Assembly: GCA_023428295.1 (NCBI GenBank)
Contig: JAEYYV010000155.1
Coordinates: 1-64,000, forward strand
DNA: 64,000 nucleotides
Direction of reading: 5' to 3'
Source of the DNA: Pseudomonadota bacterium
GTDB taxonomy: Bacteria; Myxococcota_A; Polyangia; Haliangiales; Haliangiaceae
The translations under genes were made by a program, and so were the position numbers. The notes beneath the pieces were generated by a model. That model did not search any database, was not told the DNA's origin, and saw only the letters and a list, made by a program, of their open reading frames with translations. Below are positions 30,969 through 40,075 of the stretch, in pieces. Position 1 is the stretch's first letter; each line of letters starts with the position of its first letter.

Positions 30969-32252
30969 TCAGGGGAACGCCGCGACGACTTCTTCGAGCG
31001 TGATGTACACGACCGGGCCGGTGTGGTCCTTCGCGAGGAACTTGTCGGCGTGCTTGAGGAAATCGTTCACGCGGATGAACTCGGTCTCCGAGAACCCGGG
31101 GGCCGGATGAAAGCCCATCATGAGGGTGGTCGGGGTCTCGAGGATCTGGCTCCCACTCCAGTTCGCGTCGAAGATCGCCGTGAGCTGCGCGACCGACGTG
31201 TAATCGATCATCGCCCCGTTGTCCGGAACCTCGAGGATCGTGAGAGTGGGGGCTTCGCTCGATAGGACGTTGGACTCGTTCGGGTAGTACGGCTGACTCG
31301 TGTCGTTGATCGGGGCCCAGTTCTCCATGTTCCAGCGGTACAGCTCTTTGTCACCCCACGCGCGCTCGATGTACTTCCAGTTGAGAGCGCTGGTGTCGGC
31401 GACAAAACCCGCATCCGCGAGGGCAGCGAGGGTGTCGATCGTGGCGGTCCAGCCGCCCGCCCGGAACGTCTTCGGGATTGGAAGTCCGTGTTGCTGGAAC
31501 AGCGTCTTCGAGTGTTCGAGCAGCGTGCGCATGTTCTCGCGGCCATAGGCAGCGAGGTTGATCGTGTATCCGGTCGCGTCGGTCGTATAGACAGTCGACT
31601 GATCGGTGACGCACGGGACTCCCGCAGACTCGACGAAGTGACACCACGGATGGATGTGGAGTCCGATCTCGTCGTCGAACTCCGCCTTCTGCTGGTTCAA
31701 CCACGCGGCGAGCTCGGCCTTGCGTGCCGGTGTCACGTTTGGATCGGTAAACGTGTAAGGACCGGGAAAGTGCGTGATGCGCATTCCCGGATGGTTTGTG
31801 TGCAAATGACCCTGGTAGATGAGCGCCTGCTGGCCGGGCTCTGCGAAGTCCCAGTCTGTCGTGACGAGGACGTAGTACGGAGCCGAGCGCGCGAACGGCA
31901 TCGCGGCAAAGCCGATGCTGGCGTTGTTGGCCGACAGCACGACCTGGTGCTCGCCGATCGGCAGGTCGCTCACGTCGAACTGCGCAGCGTACTGGCCATT
32001 GGGTTGCTTCGAGAAGCGCTGCCCGACGTCACCGATGAAGCCGGCGACCTCGTCGGTACCGCTCGGCACCGTGACGAACACGGTCATCGTCTGATCGACC
32101 GTCGACGCCGCGTTGTTCACCACATAGAACGCGCCGACGCCCTCGACCTTGTACGCCGGATCGTTCTGCCCGGGCGCATCTGGTTTCACGAGGTCATCGC
32201 TGCATGCCGCCGTGCTAAGGCCGAGCACGAGAGCCCATTGCCACATCCGCAT
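30969..32252 (-). CDS. Lipoprotein with polysaccharide-deacetylase-like domain
   Basis: The product is 427 residues from ATG 32252; MRMWQWALVLGLSTAACSDD is a lipoprotein signal. Residues about 20-130 look like a small beta domain (YVVNNAASTVDQTMTVFVTV). The rest has the order of the glycoside-hydrolase/deacetylase fold: LVTTDWDFAE (an early Asp pair), DDEIGLHIHPWCHF with two His in the position of the HxxxH metal site, FRAGGWTATIDTLAALADAG, and MMGFHPAPGF near the end. This supports a surface carbohydrate deacetylase-like protein, but I cannot verify that all metal ligands are present. It is divergent from the small lipoprotein gene at 32308 with 55 bp between the starts. Confidence 0.72.
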   Translation of the reverse strand: MRMWQWALVLGLSTAACSDDLVKPDAPGQNDPAYKVEGVGAFYVVNNAASTVDQTMTVFVTVPSGTDEVAGFIGDVGQRFSKQPNGQYAAQFDVSDLPIGEHQVVLSANNASIGFAAMPFARSAPYYVLVTTDWDFAEPGQQALIYQGHLHTNHPGMRITHFPGPYTFTDPNVTPARKAELAAWLNQQKAEFDDEIGLHIHPWCHFVESAGVPCVTDQSTVYTTDATGYTINLAAYGRENMRTLLEHSKTLFQQHGLPIPKTFRAGGWTATIDTLAALADAGFVADTSALNWKYIERAWGDKELYRWNMENWAPINDTSQPYYPNESNVLSSEAPTLTILEVPDNGAMIDYTSVAQLTAIFDANWSGSQILETPTTLMMGFHPAPGFSETEFIRVNDFLKHADKFLAKDHTGPVVYITLEEVVAAFP

Positions 32253-32307
32253 GGCGCGGGACCCTAGCACAGCGGCTTTCCCGACCGGCATGGTAGTTTC
32301 TGCGCCG

Positions 32308-32853
32308 ATGCGTAGGTTTCTCGTCGGTATTGTCGTGACGGTAGCGGCGTGCGGTGGCGTCAGTGCAGATGCACCTCTGAGAACCAAGCTCGGAACACCG
32401 CGCGATCAAACGCTCGCCGAGCTGCGCGCGCAGAAGTTCTGCTTCAAAGAGGACGGACCCGCGCAGCGCGTCGAGACCTATCCACGCTGCGAGCGCGCGG
32501 GTGCGGACTGGGGCGAGGGCTGGGTCCGCGCGACGTACGAGAACGGCAACCTCGTGGAGCTCCGTCGCTACGAGCGGTTCACCGAAGACGCGCGCGCGCT
32601 CGAGCGATGGAACCAGCTCGTCGCTGATCGCATGAAGGTCTCCCCCGACGCGGCCGACGCCGGCGATGCGCTGCGGCGCCGAGGGCCTCTCGAGCCGGGC
32701 ACGCGCAGCGTGAAGGCGTTCCAGCTCGACGCGACGACCGTGGTCGCGATCTATCTCTTGACGCCGTCACCACCCGACAACGCGAGCATCCTCGAGGCGA
32801 TCCTGCCTGTACCTTCCGCTGACAAGAGCGGGATCGAAGTGTTCACCGACTGA
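32308..32853 (+). CDS. Small lipoprotein of unknown function
   Basis: The 181-residue product begins MRRFLVGIVVTVAACGG, a lipoprotein signal with the lipobox VAAC. The mature part starts with a segment around DAPLRTKLGTPRDQTLAELR and contains two Cys (FCFKED and PRCERAG) that may pair. A mixed alpha/beta body ends in PVPSADKSGIEVFTD. I recognise no family. It is divergent from the deacetylase-like gene and convergent with the beta-helix lipoprotein gene, seven bases away. Confidence 0.72.
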   Translation: MRRFLVGIVVTVAACGGVSADAPLRTKLGTPRDQTLAELRAQKFCFKEDGPAQRVETYPRCERAGADWGEGWVRATYENGNLVELRRYERFTEDARALERWNQLVADRMKVSPDAADAGDALRRRGPLEPGTRSVKAFQLDATTVVAIYLLTPSPPDNASILEAILPVPSADKSGIEVFTD

Positions 32854-32860
32854 GGAGCGA

Positions 32861-33730
32861 TCAGCGCGGGCCCGCGTCGACGAGGCGCGTCGGGGACAGC
32901 GTGGCCACGTTCAGCTGCGCGCCGCCATTGCCGAGCGCGGAGGGCGGCGTCTCGTCGAACCAGCTGCCGGTGAAGTCACCGCTCACGCCGGGCTGCGTCG
33001 CGACGTCGATCTGATTTCCGAACCAGTTGTTGTTCGTGAAGATCGCGTTGTTGCCGCCGTAGAACATCAAGCCGTATGGCGTGGCCGAGATGTTCGAGTT
33101 CGTCACCTTGATCGTGTTCGGCATCGGTCCGCCGAAGTGCAGGTTGCAGTGCGTGGAGTCCTGTCCGGTCGGCAGGCCGATCTGCGAATAGCTCATATCG
33201 AGCTCGCCGCCCGACATGATGAGGAAGTCACCGCCGGACGCGCCCGACATCGACGTGTCGACGATGACGACCTTGCCGCCCATCGTTTGAATCGGGCCAC
33301 CCACCTGCGTCACGTACGTCAAGTTGACGAGACCGCCGGCTGGAATGTGGAAGCCTCCGTGCTGTCCGCCAGGGACCGAGGGACCGATCGTGATCGGCGC
33401 GGCCTTCGTGCCTGCCGCCGTGAGCGTGCCGTTGACCGTGATGCGCGTCCCGGGCGCGAAGTTGATCGTCGTTCCCGGCTCGACGGTGACCGTCACGCCA
33501 GCGGCGACCGTCAGCGCGGCGGTCACGTCGAACGAGCCGCTCCACGTGGTGTCGGAGCTGATCGTGTTCGCGGCGTTGCCGCCACCGCCACCACCACCAC
33601 CGCCGCCACCGTTGCCATTGCCATCCCCATTGCCGTCTCCGTCTCCGTCACCGAAGCCAGTGCCGTCTTCGCCGACGACACAGGCAGCGAGTGGGAGGGA
33701 GAGCGCGAGGAGCCAGGCGAGCTTCTTCAT
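32861..33730 (-). CDS. Lipoprotein with right-handed beta-helix-like repeats
   Basis: The 289-residue product has MKKLAWLLALSLPLAACVV (lipobox LAAC) and then a 30-residue linker of Asp, Gly and Asn only, with an 11-Gly run. The body is a series of short parallel-strand turns rich in Thr, Val, Gly and Asn (VAAGVTVTVEPGTTINFAPG, GTRITVNGTLTAAGTKAAPI, IKVTNSNISATPYGLMFYGG), the pattern of a right-handed beta-helix. The repeats are coded by GC-rich near-repeats at 33585-33650. No catalytic residues are evident. Its start ATG overlaps the stop of a doubtful short ORF as ATGA. Confidence 0.8.
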   Translation of the reverse strand: MKKLAWLLALSLPLAACVVGEDGTGFGDGDGDGNGDGNGNGGGGGGGGGGGNAANTISSDTTWSGSFDVTAALTVAAGVTVTVEPGTTINFAPGTRITVNGTLTAAGTKAAPITIGPSVPGGQHGGFHIPAGGLVNLTYVTQVGGPIQTMGGKVVIVDTSMSGASGGDFLIMSGGELDMSYSQIGLPTGQDSTHCNLHFGGPMPNTIKVTNSNISATPYGLMFYGGNNAIFTNNNWFGNQIDVATQPGVSGDFTGSWFDETPPSALGNGGAQLNVATLSPTRLVDAGPR

Positions 33731-33831
33731 ACACCGAGCTCGAGCAACGCCCGTGCCGTCTGCGCGGTCGGCTCGCGCCGAGTGATGCGCGAGATCATGG
33801 AGGAATCGGCGATGTAGGCAAAGGTCCGCAT
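33727..33831 (-). CDS. Possible small ORF upstream of beta-helix lipoprotein, doubtful
   Basis: From ATG 33831 a 34-codon frame reads MRTFAYIADSSMISRITRRE through LLELGV and ends in an ATGA overlap with the next gene. The codon use is ordinary for the neighbourhood. The overlap suggests coupling, but the protein has no homology cue, and GC-rich DNA often throws up such frames. It occupies part of a 212-base gap (33731-33942) in which I see nothing else. Confidence 0.2.
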   Translation of the reverse strand: MRTFAYIADSSMISRITRREPTAQTARALLELGV

Positions 33832-33942
33832 CGCTCGATCAGGGGCGCCGTCCCCCAGATCCATGGGCCTCGTGTCATCAGTTCGTAACGTGCGCCAACC
33901 GCACGCCCGCGAACGCTGGCTCGCGAGCTCCACATCTGACGA

Positions 33943-35274
33943 TCACGCGCCCGGAACCAGGTAGCGCAGGAAGCGCCATGCGCGTGCGTTCCAAGCGAGC
34001 TCGTCGTGCGTCGCGCCCGGCTCGCTGAAGTAGCAGAGCGTGTTGTCGCTCGGTGCACAGCTCGGCGAGTCGCTGCGCTGCCAGCCGAGTCCGAGCATCA
34101 GGTCGCGCACCTCGACGGAGTCTCTCGCGCCGTCGCTGTTCGCGCCGACGTTGCCGCCGTGATCGATGTACACGGCGAGCGGCTGCTTGCCGTAGACAGG
34201 CAAGCGATCGCGCAGCGCTTGTTGCGTGTCTTGCAGCGGCCAGAACGCACCCGAGAGCGACGCGACCGCGCCATAGGTCTGTGGATACGAGAGCGCCAGG
34301 TGCATCGACACCAACCCACCGAGCGAGCTGCCGGCCACCGCGACGCGCTGCTGATTCCATCGCACCTGCGCGAGCGCCTGCGGCTGGAGCTCGGTCACCT
34401 GAAACTGCATGAACGCTTGCATCGCCTGCGGCGACAACCCGTACTCGTTATTGCGAGCATTCGAGTGCGCCGCTGCGATCACGATCACGGGCGCCACGCG
34501 CTGCGCGGCGATCTCGGTGTCGAGTGTCGTATCGATTTCCCATCCCGTGTGCCCGAAGCAGCAATCGTGATCGGACCAGACGTTCTGTCCGTCGTGCATG
34601 AACAACACGGGATACGTCGTGCTCGCAGCGGCGGGTGACGTGTAGCCCGCCGGCACGTACGCGGTCACGTCGCGGCAGTTCGACAGCGTCGTCGAGCACG
34701 CCTCGTCCAGGCGCACGACATGGCCGCGACCGGAGTCCGGCGTATTGAGCACGCTGTTCTTGCCGTCTGCATTGCCCGCGAAATCGTCATACGCGAACGC
34801 GGGATTGTTCGGATCGAGCATCCAGTGGCCGGCGGACTCGAGCTTGTATTGCCAGTAGCCCGAGCTCACCGCACCGACGGCGATGTACAGATCCGTTCCG
34901 CACACCGCCTGCGTTTGCAGCTCCGTCGTCAACCAGTTGTTGAAGCCGCCCGCGATCGCCATCGACCCGTCGGTCCGAAACAGCGCGCGCCCGGTGGCCC
35001 ACAAGGGCCCGAGCTTCTCGCGCAGCTCGAGCTCGCCGCGCAGCTTGTCGACGACCTCGGCATCGCAGCCAGCGATCGCCTCGTCGTAGAGCGCGATCAC
35101 GCACGCCGCGCCGGCATAGCTCGCGGGACATCCACCCGGTCCCGTGCCGCCGTCGCCAGCAGAGGCCGCGTCAGTTGCGCCGCCCGAACCAGCGTCGGCT
35201 TGGTCAGCCGGCGATCCAGCGGGACCACAGGCGAGGAGGAGCGAGGCGAACAGGAGCGAGGTGGTGGGGCGCAT
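33943..35274 (-). CDS. Enterochelin-esterase-like exported hydrolase lipoprotein
   Basis: The product is 443 residues. MRPTTSLLFASLLLACGP is a lipoprotein signal, and an Asp/Gly/Ala linker follows. An early domain (about 110-200) carries LFRTDGSMAIAGGFNNWL and WQYKLESAGHWMLDPNNPA, the carbohydrate-binding/early-set pattern of Fes/IroE-type esterases. The hydrolase domain shows VLFMHDGQNVWS (oxyanion region), AVAGSSLGGLVSMHLA with GxSxG (the Ser nucleophile) and a late SEPGATHDELAWN with the probable His. It acts outside the cytoplasm; the substrate could be a siderophore ester or polymer ester, which the sequence alone cannot settle. Confidence 0.85.
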   Translation of the reverse strand: MRPTTSLLFASLLLACGPAGSPADQADAGSGGATDAASAGDGGTGPGGCPASYAGAACVIALYDEAIAGCDAEVVDKLRGELELREKLGPLWATGRALFRTDGSMAIAGGFNNWLTTELQTQAVCGTDLYIAVGAVSSGYWQYKLESAGHWMLDPNNPAFAYDDFAGNADGKNSVLNTPDSGRGHVVRLDEACSTTLSNCRDVTAYVPAGYTSPAAASTTYPVLFMHDGQNVWSDHDCCFGHTGWEIDTTLDTEIAAQRVAPVIVIAAAHSNARNNEYGLSPQAMQAFMQFQVTELQPQALAQVRWNQQRVAVAGSSLGGLVSMHLALSYPQTYGAVASLSGAFWPLQDTQQALRDRLPVYGKQPLAVYIDHGGNVGANSDGARDSVEVRDLMLGLGWQRSDSPSCAPSDNTLCYFSEPGATHDELAWNARAWRFLRYLVPGA

Positions 35275-35299
35275 GTTGCGATCAGCAACGCGAGCGCGC

Positions 35300-35575
35300 T
35301 CAAGTGCGCGACGACGCGTCGGTGGTCGGGCCAGACGCAAGTTTCGATCCCGAGGAGCGACGCGCGATGGCGATGCCGATCGCGACGCCCGCGCAAAGAC
35401 CGACGAGGATGCCAGCGCCAAAGCCCAGTCCGGAGCCGCTCGATGGTGTCGGTCCGGGGGCGCTCGGCTCTCGCGGCGCGAGCCACATCGCGATGAATGC
35501 GATCGTGCAAATGCCGCCGACGACGAGCGACGTGATCCACAGCCAACGCGGATTCGCGATCTTTGCCTTGGGCAT
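35300..35575 (-). CDS. Small two-span membrane protein
   Basis: The 91-residue protein starts at ATG 35575 and follows the GNAT gene by two bases. Two hydrophobic helices (LWITSLVVGGICTIAFIAMW and GLGFGAGILVGLCAGVAIGI) flank a Pro/Ser-rich loop (APREPSAPGPTPSSGSG). The C-terminus is basic and Ser-rich. No motif suggests a function. Its position ties it to the acetyltransferase. Confidence 0.65.
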   Translation of the reverse strand: MPKAKIANPRWLWITSLVVGGICTIAFIAMWLAPREPSAPGPTPSSGSGLGFGAGILVGLCAGVAIGIAIARRSSGSKLASGPTTDASSRT

Positions 35576-35577
35576 TG

Positions 35578-36174
35578 TCAGCCCCGCTGCCACTCGTCGC
35601 GAAGGAGTCCGTAGAACACGACGTCGGTGAGCTTGTTGTCGACTCGCACGTGCGCGCGCTTCACGCCTTCGGTCACCATGCCGAGCTTGTCGAGCACGCG
35701 CTGCGATGCGCGATTGCCGGCGAGCACTTGCGCGTAGACGCGCGCGAGGCCGAGCTCGCGAAAGCCGAAGTCGACGGCGGCGGTGCACGCTTCGGTCGCG
35801 ATGCCCGATCCCCACGCGGATGCAGCGAGCCAGTAGCCGAGCTCGGCGCGACGATCACGCGAGTAGCGACGGAGGCTGACCGTGCCGACGCACGCATGAG
35901 GATGCGAGCGGCGCGCGATCGCGAACGTGACACCGCGACCTTGCTCCCACCACTCGATCCGCGCGTCGAGCCAGCGCCGAGCGAGCGCGACGGGGTACGG
36001 CGACGGGACCTGAAGGAGATAACGCGCGACGCGCCGATCGCCTGCTCCGGAGGCGATGGCGGCAGCGTCGGCGATCTGGAGCTCGCGCAGCACCAAGCGC
36101 TCGGTGACGAGCGATGGCGCGCGCGAGGTCAGGTCGGCGGACGCGTGCCGTTGAATTCCTGGAACGTCAGGCAT
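35578..36174 (-). CDS. GNAT-family acetyltransferase, RimJ/RimL-like
   Basis: From ATG 36174 the protein has 198 residues. TERLVLRELQIADAAAIASG is the typical first strand and helix of RimJ-like GNAT enzymes, CVGTVSLRRYSRDRRAELGYWL is the central sheet, and GSGIATEACTAAVDFGF gives the acetyl-CoA loop (here G-S-G-I-A where Q/RxxGxA is usual). VLAGNRASQRVLDKLGM is the standard helix after it. It probably acetylates the N-terminal amine of a protein or a small amine. The start overlaps the end of the upstream lipoprotein gene by 46 bases; no start lies closer to the gene boundary. Confidence 0.85.
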   Translation of the reverse strand: MPDVPGIQRHASADLTSRAPSLVTERLVLRELQIADAAAIASGAGDRRVARYLLQVPSPYPVALARRWLDARIEWWEQGRGVTFAIARRSHPHACVGTVSLRRYSRDRRAELGYWLAASAWGSGIATEACTAAVDFGFRELGLARVYAQVLAGNRASQRVLDKLGMVTEGVKRAHVRVDNKLTDVVFYGLLRDEWQRG

Positions 36175-36614
36175 CCCTGGATGGGGGCGCAATCGGGGTT
36201 GGACGGCGTGGTGGTGGCAGCGCGGTACTCGACGCGTCCGTGGAGCGTGTCGCCGTCGACCTTGCCGACGATCTTTGCGTTCATCGTGAACGTACAGGTG
36301 TCTTTCATCTGTGGGCGCTGCCCGTAGAGATCGAGACTCAGCGTCTCGTCATCGACCTTGCCCGAGAACACGTTGGAGCCGAGTCGGAGAGTCAGCGCCG
36401 CGCCGACGAGGCCTTGCACCGTCGCGGTGACGTCGGATCCGTCTTGCGTGATGACCACACCGATGCCCGCGCTCATGTCACCGACCACGTAGTCCGCGAG
36501 ATTGCACCCGTTGTCGCGGTTTGTGACCGCCACCGTGTAGTTGCCCTCGACATCGGCGGGGCCGTCAGATCCGCAAGCAGCCACGACGAGCAAGCCAAGC
36601 GCTAGTGCCCTCAT
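36129..36614 (-). CDS. Small lipoprotein of unknown function
   Basis: From ATG 36614 the product is 161 residues; GTG 36620 is an alternative that adds two. MRALALGLLVVAACGSDG is a lipoprotein signal with lipobox VAAC. The mature domain is beta-rich (GNYTVAVTNRDNGC, VVITQDGSDVTATVQGL, DETLSLDLYGQRPQ) with four Cys that could make two disulfides, suggesting a small lipocalin- or sandwich-like fold. Its start is only 17 bp from the divergent M16 peptidase start. Confidence 0.75.
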   Translation of the reverse strand: MRALALGLLVVAACGSDGPADVEGNYTVAVTNRDNGCNLADYVVGDMSAGIGVVITQDGSDVTATVQGLVGAALTLRLGSNVFSGKVDDETLSLDLYGQRPQMKDTCTFTMNAKIVGKVDGDTLHGRVEYRAATTTPSNPDCAPIQGCLTFQEFNGTRPPT

Positions 36615-36631
36615 GGCCACGAGGATAGCCG

Positions 36632-39382
36632 ATGAGGGTATGGTCCCAAAAGATGCTCTGCCGGAACGGCCGTGCCTACAATTTCGCCGCCGCGGTCTTG
36701 GTCGCGGGATGCGGAATCGCGAGCGCAGCCGTGCAGGACGTTCACACTCATCGCTTCGATAATGGCCTCACCCTTCACGTGGCGCCGGGACATCCGTCAC
36801 CCGTGGTGGCAGTGCAGGCGTGGGTGGGTGTCGGTTCAGCCGACGAGCCGAGCACGATGGCGGGCGTCGCGCATGCGGTCGAGCACATGCTGTTCAAGGG
36901 CTCGAGCGACTACGGGCTCGGCGAGCTGACGCGCACGATCGAAGCCGGTGGCGGCGAGATCAACGCGTGGACCGCGTATGACCACACCGTCTATCACGCG
37001 GTGCTCGGATCCGATCACACCGACGCGGCGATCGACGCGCTCGGCGACACACTGCTCGCTCCGCGCGTGGATCCCGAGGAGCTCGCGCGCGAACGCGATG
37101 TGATCCTGAACGAGATCCGGCAGGGCGCGGACGATCCGGCGCGCTCGGTCGCGCAGAGCTTGTTCGCGACCGCGTTCGTGGCGCATCCGTATCGGCGTCC
37201 GGTGATCGGCACCGCCGACAGCGTGCGTGCCTTGCGCGAGAGTCAGCTCGTCGAGTTCTTTCGCAGCTACTACGTCGCGGACAACTTGACGCTCGTCGTC
37301 GCGGGCGACGTGGATCCGGATCGCGTGCGCAAGAGCGTCGAGAAGCGGTTTCGCGCGATGCCGTCGGGACGGCCCGCGCGATGTCACGCGGTGGAGCCGA
37401 CGCAGACCGCGCCGCGCGCGAGCTGCATGCATCGCGATGTCGCGGAGGCGTACGTCTCCGTCGGATTTCACGTGCCGTCCGCGCGCCACCCGGATCTCGC
37501 GGCGCTCGATGTCGCGGCGATCTTGCTCGGACAGAACGAGTCGGCGCGGCTGCCCAAGACGCTGCTGCGCGACGAGCTCGCGACCAGCGCCTACGCGAAC
37601 GTGCACGCGCTCCGCGATCCGGGGCTGTTCGTGCTGTCGGCCACGGCGCGCGAAGCGAACGCGCAAGCATCGGTCGGCGCGCTCGTCGAGCACAGCATGA
37701 AGCTCGCGGGCACGCTCACCACGGACGAGCTCGACAAGGCGCGTATCGCCGCGGAGACCGGCTTCATTCGTCAGCTCGAGACCGCGCAAGGACGCGCTCG
37801 TTCGCTCGGTTGGTACGCCACGACCACCGGCGATCCGCAGTTCGGTCACGTGTACCTGGATCGCATTCGCGCCGTACGTCCGAGCGATGTCGCGGACGTG
37901 ATGCACCGCTACGTGCGAGCGGACAACGCGAGCGTCGCGGCGATCGTGCCGAGCACGAGCAAGCGTGCGGCGAGCTTTCCGCGCGATGCCGAGCGCCGCG
38001 TGAAGACCGCGCTCGCCACGCCGCCCGCCACCGCGAAGGCGAGCGAGAAGCGCGTCGTGCTGCCCAACGGTCTCGTGTTGCTCGTGCGCCGCGATCCGAG
38101 CGTGCCTGTCGTCGCGATGCGGGCGGTGTGGCGCGGCGGACAGCGCAACGAGGACGCCACGACGGCCGGAGCGTCGACGCTGCTCGCTCGCATGATCACG
38201 CGCGGCTGTGGCTCGCGCGACGCGGCGGGCGTGGCGGATGCGATCGATCGGCTCGGCGGATCGCTCGCGGGCGTCACCGGCCGCAACAGCTTCGGCATCG
38301 CGAGCGAGTGGCTCGCGCGAACGTGGAAGCCCGGTCTCGAGCTGTTCGCGGACTGCGTGCTCGACCCGCGCTTTGCCGCCGAGGATCTCGTGCGCGAGCG
38401 CAACGCGCTGCAAGGCGATCAGGTCGCGCAGGCCGACAGCCCGACGCAGGTCGCGTTCCGCGCGTTCAGCGAGGCGCTGTACGGAACGCACCCGTATGCG
38501 CGCGATGCGCTCGGCACGCCGTCGTCGCTCGATGCACTGTCGCGCGCGAAGCTGTCGTCTCTCTATCGCGCGCAGTATCCGGTGTCCGCGATGACGCTCG
38601 CTGTCGTCGGTGACGTCGAGATCGACGAGGTCGTGGCTGCGGTCACCGCGCGCTTCGGTGCGGTGACCAAGACGCAGGCGATCGCCCCTCGCGTCGCACC
38701 GCTCGCGCTCGACAATCGCCCCGCCGCCGAGCGCGAGGTCTATCGCTTCCTCGATCGCGCGCAGGCGCACCTCGTCGTCGGATTTCCAGGCGCCACGGTC
38801 GACGCGCCGGATCGCTTCGCGCTCGAGGTGCTCGTCTCCATTCTCGGCGGGCAAAGCGGTCGCTTGTTCACGCAGCTCCGCGAGAAGCAGGCGCTCGTTT
38901 ATCGCGTGTCCGCGCACTCGGTCGAGGGCGTGGATCCGGGCTTCGTCGTCGTCTACCTCTCGTGCGCGCCCGACAAGATCGAGACGGCGCTCGCGTCCGT
39001 GCGCGCCGAGCTCGCGCGCGTTCGCACGAGCGGCGTGACCGCCGAGGAGGTCGAGCGCGCGCAGAAGTTCCTCGTCGGGAGCCACCAGATCTCGATGCAG
39101 CGCCGCTCGGCCGTCGCCAACGCGCTCGCATATCACGAGGCCTATGGGCTCGGCTGGAAGTCGTGGGCGGACTACGACGCGCAGATCCGCGCCGTGACGC
39201 CGGCCAAGGTCGCGGCCGCCGCAGCGTCGTACCTGCGCGAGGATCGCGAGATCACGGCGACGGTGCGCGCGCCCTCCGCGAGCCCGGCCGCGGCGAAGAG
39301 GTCGAAGCTGAAGACTCCGCCATCGGCGCCGAAGAAAGCACCCACGCGCCGCATCGTGCGCCGACCGCGAGGCACGGTGTGA
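36632..39382 (+). CDS. M16-family (insulinase-like) zinc peptidase, two-domain
   Basis: The 916-residue product has two M16 halves as in PqqL-type peptidases. The active site HAVEH (81-85) is the inverted HxxEH zinc motif, and Glu 161 in DVILNEIRQ is the third ligand, 76 residues on. The second half (from about residue 470) has the sequence VLPNGLVLLVRRDPSVPVVA and keeps no HxxEH, as usual. The N-terminus (FAAAVLVAGCGIASA) is a signal peptide that contains a possible lipobox LVAGC. GAGGATAGCCG before ATG 36632 supports that start. It overlaps the membrane-protease gene by four bases (GTGA). It is expected in the periplasm, degrading peptides. Confidence 0.95.
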   Translation: MRVWSQKMLCRNGRAYNFAAAVLVAGCGIASAAVQDVHTHRFDNGLTLHVAPGHPSPVVAVQAWVGVGSADEPSTMAGVAHAVEHMLFKGSSDYGLGELTRTIEAGGGEINAWTAYDHTVYHAVLGSDHTDAAIDALGDTLLAPRVDPEELARERDVILNEIRQGADDPARSVAQSLFATAFVAHPYRRPVIGTADSVRALRESQLVEFFRSYYVADNLTLVVAGDVDPDRVRKSVEKRFRAMPSGRPARCHAVEPTQTAPRASCMHRDVAEAYVSVGFHVPSARHPDLAALDVAAILLGQNESARLPKTLLRDELATSAYANVHALRDPGLFVLSATAREANAQASVGALVEHSMKLAGTLTTDELDKARIAAETGFIRQLETAQGRARSLGWYATTTGDPQFGHVYLDRIRAVRPSDVADVMHRYVRADNASVAAIVPSTSKRAASFPRDAERRVKTALATPPATAKASEKRVVLPNGLVLLVRRDPSVPVVAMRAVWRGGQRNEDATTAGASTLLARMITRGCGSRDAAGVADAIDRLGGSLAGVTGRNSFGIASEWLARTWKPGLELFADCVLDPRFAAEDLVRERNALQGDQVAQADSPTQVAFRAFSEALYGTHPYARDALGTPSSLDALSRAKLSSLYRAQYPVSAMTLAVVGDVEIDEVVAAVTARFGAVTKTQAIAPRVAPLALDNRPAAEREVYRFLDRAQAHLVVGFPGATVDAPDRFALEVLVSILGGQSGRLFTQLREKQALVYRVSAHSVEGVDPGFVVVYLSCAPDKIETALASVRAELARVRTSGVTAEEVERAQKFLVGSHQISMQRRSAVANALAYHEAYGLGWKSWADYDAQIRAVTPAKVAAAAASYLREDREITATVRAPSASPAAAKRSKLKTPPSAPKKAPTRRIVRRPRGTV

Positions 39383-40074
39383 AGGGTCGCCGCGCGAACG
39401 CACGCACGGCCCCCGCGCCGTCTCCTGCGTACGGGCACGGCGATGTCGCGTCGAGCCTCGTCCTGATCTTCCCGCTGCTCCTCGCGTACGAGGTCGGCGT
39501 GCTGTTCGCCGGACGCGTGAACGGTGCAGACGTCGTCACGCGCGCGCTGTTCTCGCTCGCTGGCAGCCGCGGCGCGTACCTGCTCGTGCACGCCGTCATC
39601 GCGCTCGCGTTCCTCCTCTGGATCCGCCGCGAACGTCGAGGGGCCACGCTCTCGTTCGATGTCGCCGCGCCCGTGATCCTCGAAGCGGCGATCTACGCGC
39701 TCACGCTCGGTGCGCTGGGAACGCTCGTCGTCGACAAGCTGCTCGGCCTGGGCGCCGGCGCCTCGATCGTCTCCGCGCTCGGTGCGGGTGTGCACGAGGA
39801 GCTGGTGTTCCGCCTCGGCCTCATGACCGGGATGGTGGCGCTGCTATCGCGTGCCTTCGGCGCGCGTGCCGGCGTCGCGCTCGCACTCGCGGGATCCAGC
39901 CTGCTCTTCGCGTGGGCTCATCACATCGGGGCGCACGGCGAGCCGTTCACCGCGCACGCGTTTGCCTTCCGCACCGTCGCGGGGTGCGTGTTCGGTGCGG
40001 TGTTCTGGTTCCGCTCGCTCGCACACGCGGTCTACGCCCACGTCTTCTACGACGTGATCGTCACGGTGCTCTGA
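39379..40074 (+). CDS. CPBP-family intramembrane metalloprotease
   Basis: The 231-residue protein begins at GTG 39379, whose G is the last base of the preceding gene's final codon. It has about six hydrophobic helices, from FPLLLAYEVGVLFAG to HVFYDVIVTVL. The motif EELVFRLGL, with the EExxxR signature, and the following LFAWAHHIGAH and AHVFYD, which provide His and Asp, are the CPBP/Abi (CAAX protease) active-site set. The coupling to an M16 peptidase suggests two proteolytic steps on one pathway, perhaps lipopeptide or signal-peptide turnover. That link is inference. Confidence 0.88.
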   Translation: MKGRRANARTAPAPSPAYGHGDVASSLVLIFPLLLAYEVGVLFAGRVNGADVVTRALFSLAGSRGAYLLVHAVIALAFLLWIRRERRGATLSFDVAAPVILEAAIYALTLGALGTLVVDKLLGLGAGASIVSALGAGVHEELVFRLGLMTGMVALLSRAFGARAGVALALAGSSLLFAWAHHIGAHGEPFTAHAFAFRTVAGCVFGAVFWFRSLAHAVYAHVFYDVIVTVL

Positions 40075-40075
40075 G

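Noticed and set aside
33878..34360. Alternative minus frame over the esterase C-terminus
   Set aside because: It conflicts with the GSSLGG nucleophile frame, and its composition is Arg/Ala noise.
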